Shown in pieces: positions 5,993-6,819 of a stretch of DNA of 6,819 bases (positions are counted from its first letter, which is position 1; each line of letters starts with the position of its first letter). Position numbers and translations under genes: made by a program. The stretch comes from an uncultured Caulobacter sp. (GTDB lineage: Bacteria > Pseudomonadota > Alphaproteobacteria > Caulobacterales > Caulobacteraceae). The notes under the pieces were generated by a model. The model searched no databases. It saw only the letters and a program-made list of their open reading frames with translations, and had not been told where the DNA came from. The DNA lies in the NCBI GenBank assembly GCA_937991555.1, contig CALKHU010000169.1, positions 1-6,819 on the forward strand. The letters run 5' to 3'.

Positions 5993-6819
5993 ATGAGCGG
6001 ACGTCGTAACCGGACCGCGCGGTCCGTGATCAGCCTGGCGATGGCGGCGCTCGCCGTCTTCGCGCCCGTGGCCTCGGCGCGGGACGCCGCGGTCGCCGCG
6101 AAGCGGCCGAACATCGTCATGATCGTCGTCGACGACGCCGCCCTGATGGACTTCGGCGCGTTCGGCGGCGAGGCCCGCACGCCCAACATCGACCGTCTGG
6201 CCCGGTCCGGCGCGATGTTCACCGCCTACCACACCTCGCCGCTGTGCTCGCCGTCGCGGGCGATGCTGCTGACCGGCGTCGACAACCACCGGGCCGGCGT
6301 GGCGACGATCGAGGAGATCCTGCCGCCGGAGCAGAAGGACAAGCCTGGCTACGGCCTCAGCTTCGCGCCCGGCGTCTGGACCGTGGCCAGGCGGCTGAAG
6401 GCGGACGGCTACCGCACCCTGATGGTCGGCAAGTGGCACCTGGGACACGGGCCCGGCGCGCTGCCGGACAGCCACGGCTTCGACCGCTCTCTGGCGCTGG
6501 ACGCCTCCGGCGCCGACAACTGGGCCCCCAAGCCCTACATGCCCTACTACACCGAGGCGCCGTGGTTCGAGGACGGCAAGCCGGCGAAGATGCCGAAGGC
6601 CTACTACTCCTCGGACATGATGGTCGACCGGCTGAAGGGCTACATCGACGAGAAGCCGGCCGGCGGTCAGCCCTTCTTCGCCTACCTCGCCTTCCAGGCC
6701 GTGCACATCCCGGTCCAGGCGCCGAAGGAGTATTCGGACCGCTACAGGGGCCGGTTCGACGGCGGCTGGGAGGCCACGCGCCGGGCCCGGCTCGAACGGG
6801 CCCGGGCGCTCGGCCTGCT
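5993..6819 (+). CDS. Secreted type I (formylglycine) sulfatase, arylsulfatase-like, 3' truncated by window
   Basis: The 275 visible residues belong to the alkaline-phosphatase-like sulfatase superfamily, enzymes that hydrolyse sulfate esters. Residues 1-29 form a signal peptide (basic MSGRRNRTAR, hydrophobic 12-26, cleavage after VASA), so the enzyme is exported. PNIVMIVVDD at 39-48 carries the metal-binding Asp pair 47/48. CSPSR at 85-89 is the signature in which Cys85 is converted to formylglycine, followed by AMLLTGVDNHRAG at 90-102. GKWHLG at 146-151 supplies Lys147 and His149, and VHIP at 237-240 supplies a further active-site His. The block FDGGWEATRRARLERARALG at 255-274 resembles the region found in Pseudomonas AtsA-type arylsulfatases. 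Substrate cannot be told. Maturation needs a formylglycine-generating enzyme or anSME, not in the window. It has its own promoter-like region and is probably not part of the pilus operon. The frame is intact to the edge; about half of a usual sulfatase is visible. Confidence 0.93.
   Translation, partial: MSGRRNRTARSVISLAMAALAVFAPVASARDAAVAAKRPNIVMIVVDDAALMDFGAFGGEARTPNIDRLARSGAMFTAYHTSPLCSPSRAMLLTGVDNHRAGVATIEEILPPEQKDKPGYGLSFAPGVWTVARRLKADGYRTLMVGKWHLGHGPGALPDSHGFDRSLALDASGADNWAPKPYMPYYTEAPWFEDGKPAKMPKAYYSSDMMVDRLKGYIDEKPAGGQPFFAYLAFQAVHIPVQAPKEYSDRYRGRFDGGWEATRRARLERARALGL

Noticed and set aside
4931..6706. A 591-codon minus-strand open frame across tadC, the spacer and the sulfatase
   Set aside because: Same composition effect. 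It crosses the spacer only because that too is G+C-rich; the product has no recognisable fold or motif.

Overview
The window is one dense, plus-strand block of G+C-rich DNA with strong G/C preference at third codon positions. It holds most of the machinery for a Tad/Flp-type (type IVc) pilus, followed by the start of an unrelated-looking secreted sulfatase gene. The gene set and the Cpa-like proteins suggest an alphaproteobacterium. A member of Caulobacterales or a relative is my best guess, but this is inference from protein resemblance and composition, not from a taxonomic marker.

Layout: 1-72 is the extreme 3' end of a probable cpaB (pilus assembly protein). It is followed by cpaC (75-1412, outer-membrane secretin), cpaE (1421-2587, MinD/ParA-like localisation protein with a degenerate nucleotide-binding site), cpaF (2584-3987, secretion ATPase), tadB (4000-4962) and tadC (4967-5905), the two inner-membrane platform proteins. 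Gaps between these genes are 2, 8, -4, 12 and 4 bases, so they almost certainly form one translationally coupled operon whose promoter lies left of the window.

The 87-base spacer 5906-5992 is the only real non-coding stretch. It contains a plausible sigma-70-type promoter, a perfect 7-bp inverted repeat overlapping its -10 element, a G+C palindrome/hairpin and a strong Shine-Dalgarno sequence. It leads into a type I, formylglycine-dependent sulfatase (5993 to beyond 6819) with a signal peptide and a CSPSR signature. This gene is cut by the window edge.

How the genes work together: by family knowledge, CpaF powers pilin assembly on the TadB/TadC membrane platform, CpaE helps place the complex at the right site in the cell, CpaC forms the outer-membrane pore and CpaB supports it in the periplasm. 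Prepilin, prepilin peptidase, the CpaD lipoprotein and the TadD-G type proteins are not in the window. CpaD is absent from the position between cpaC and cpaE that it occupies in the classic Caulobacter order. The sulfatase appears to have its own control region and need not be functionally linked to the pilus. I found no RNA genes, mobile elements or CRISPR arrays. I see no convincing new system: the most unusual points are the CpaE active-site losses, the missing cpaD and the operator-like repeat before the sulfatase.
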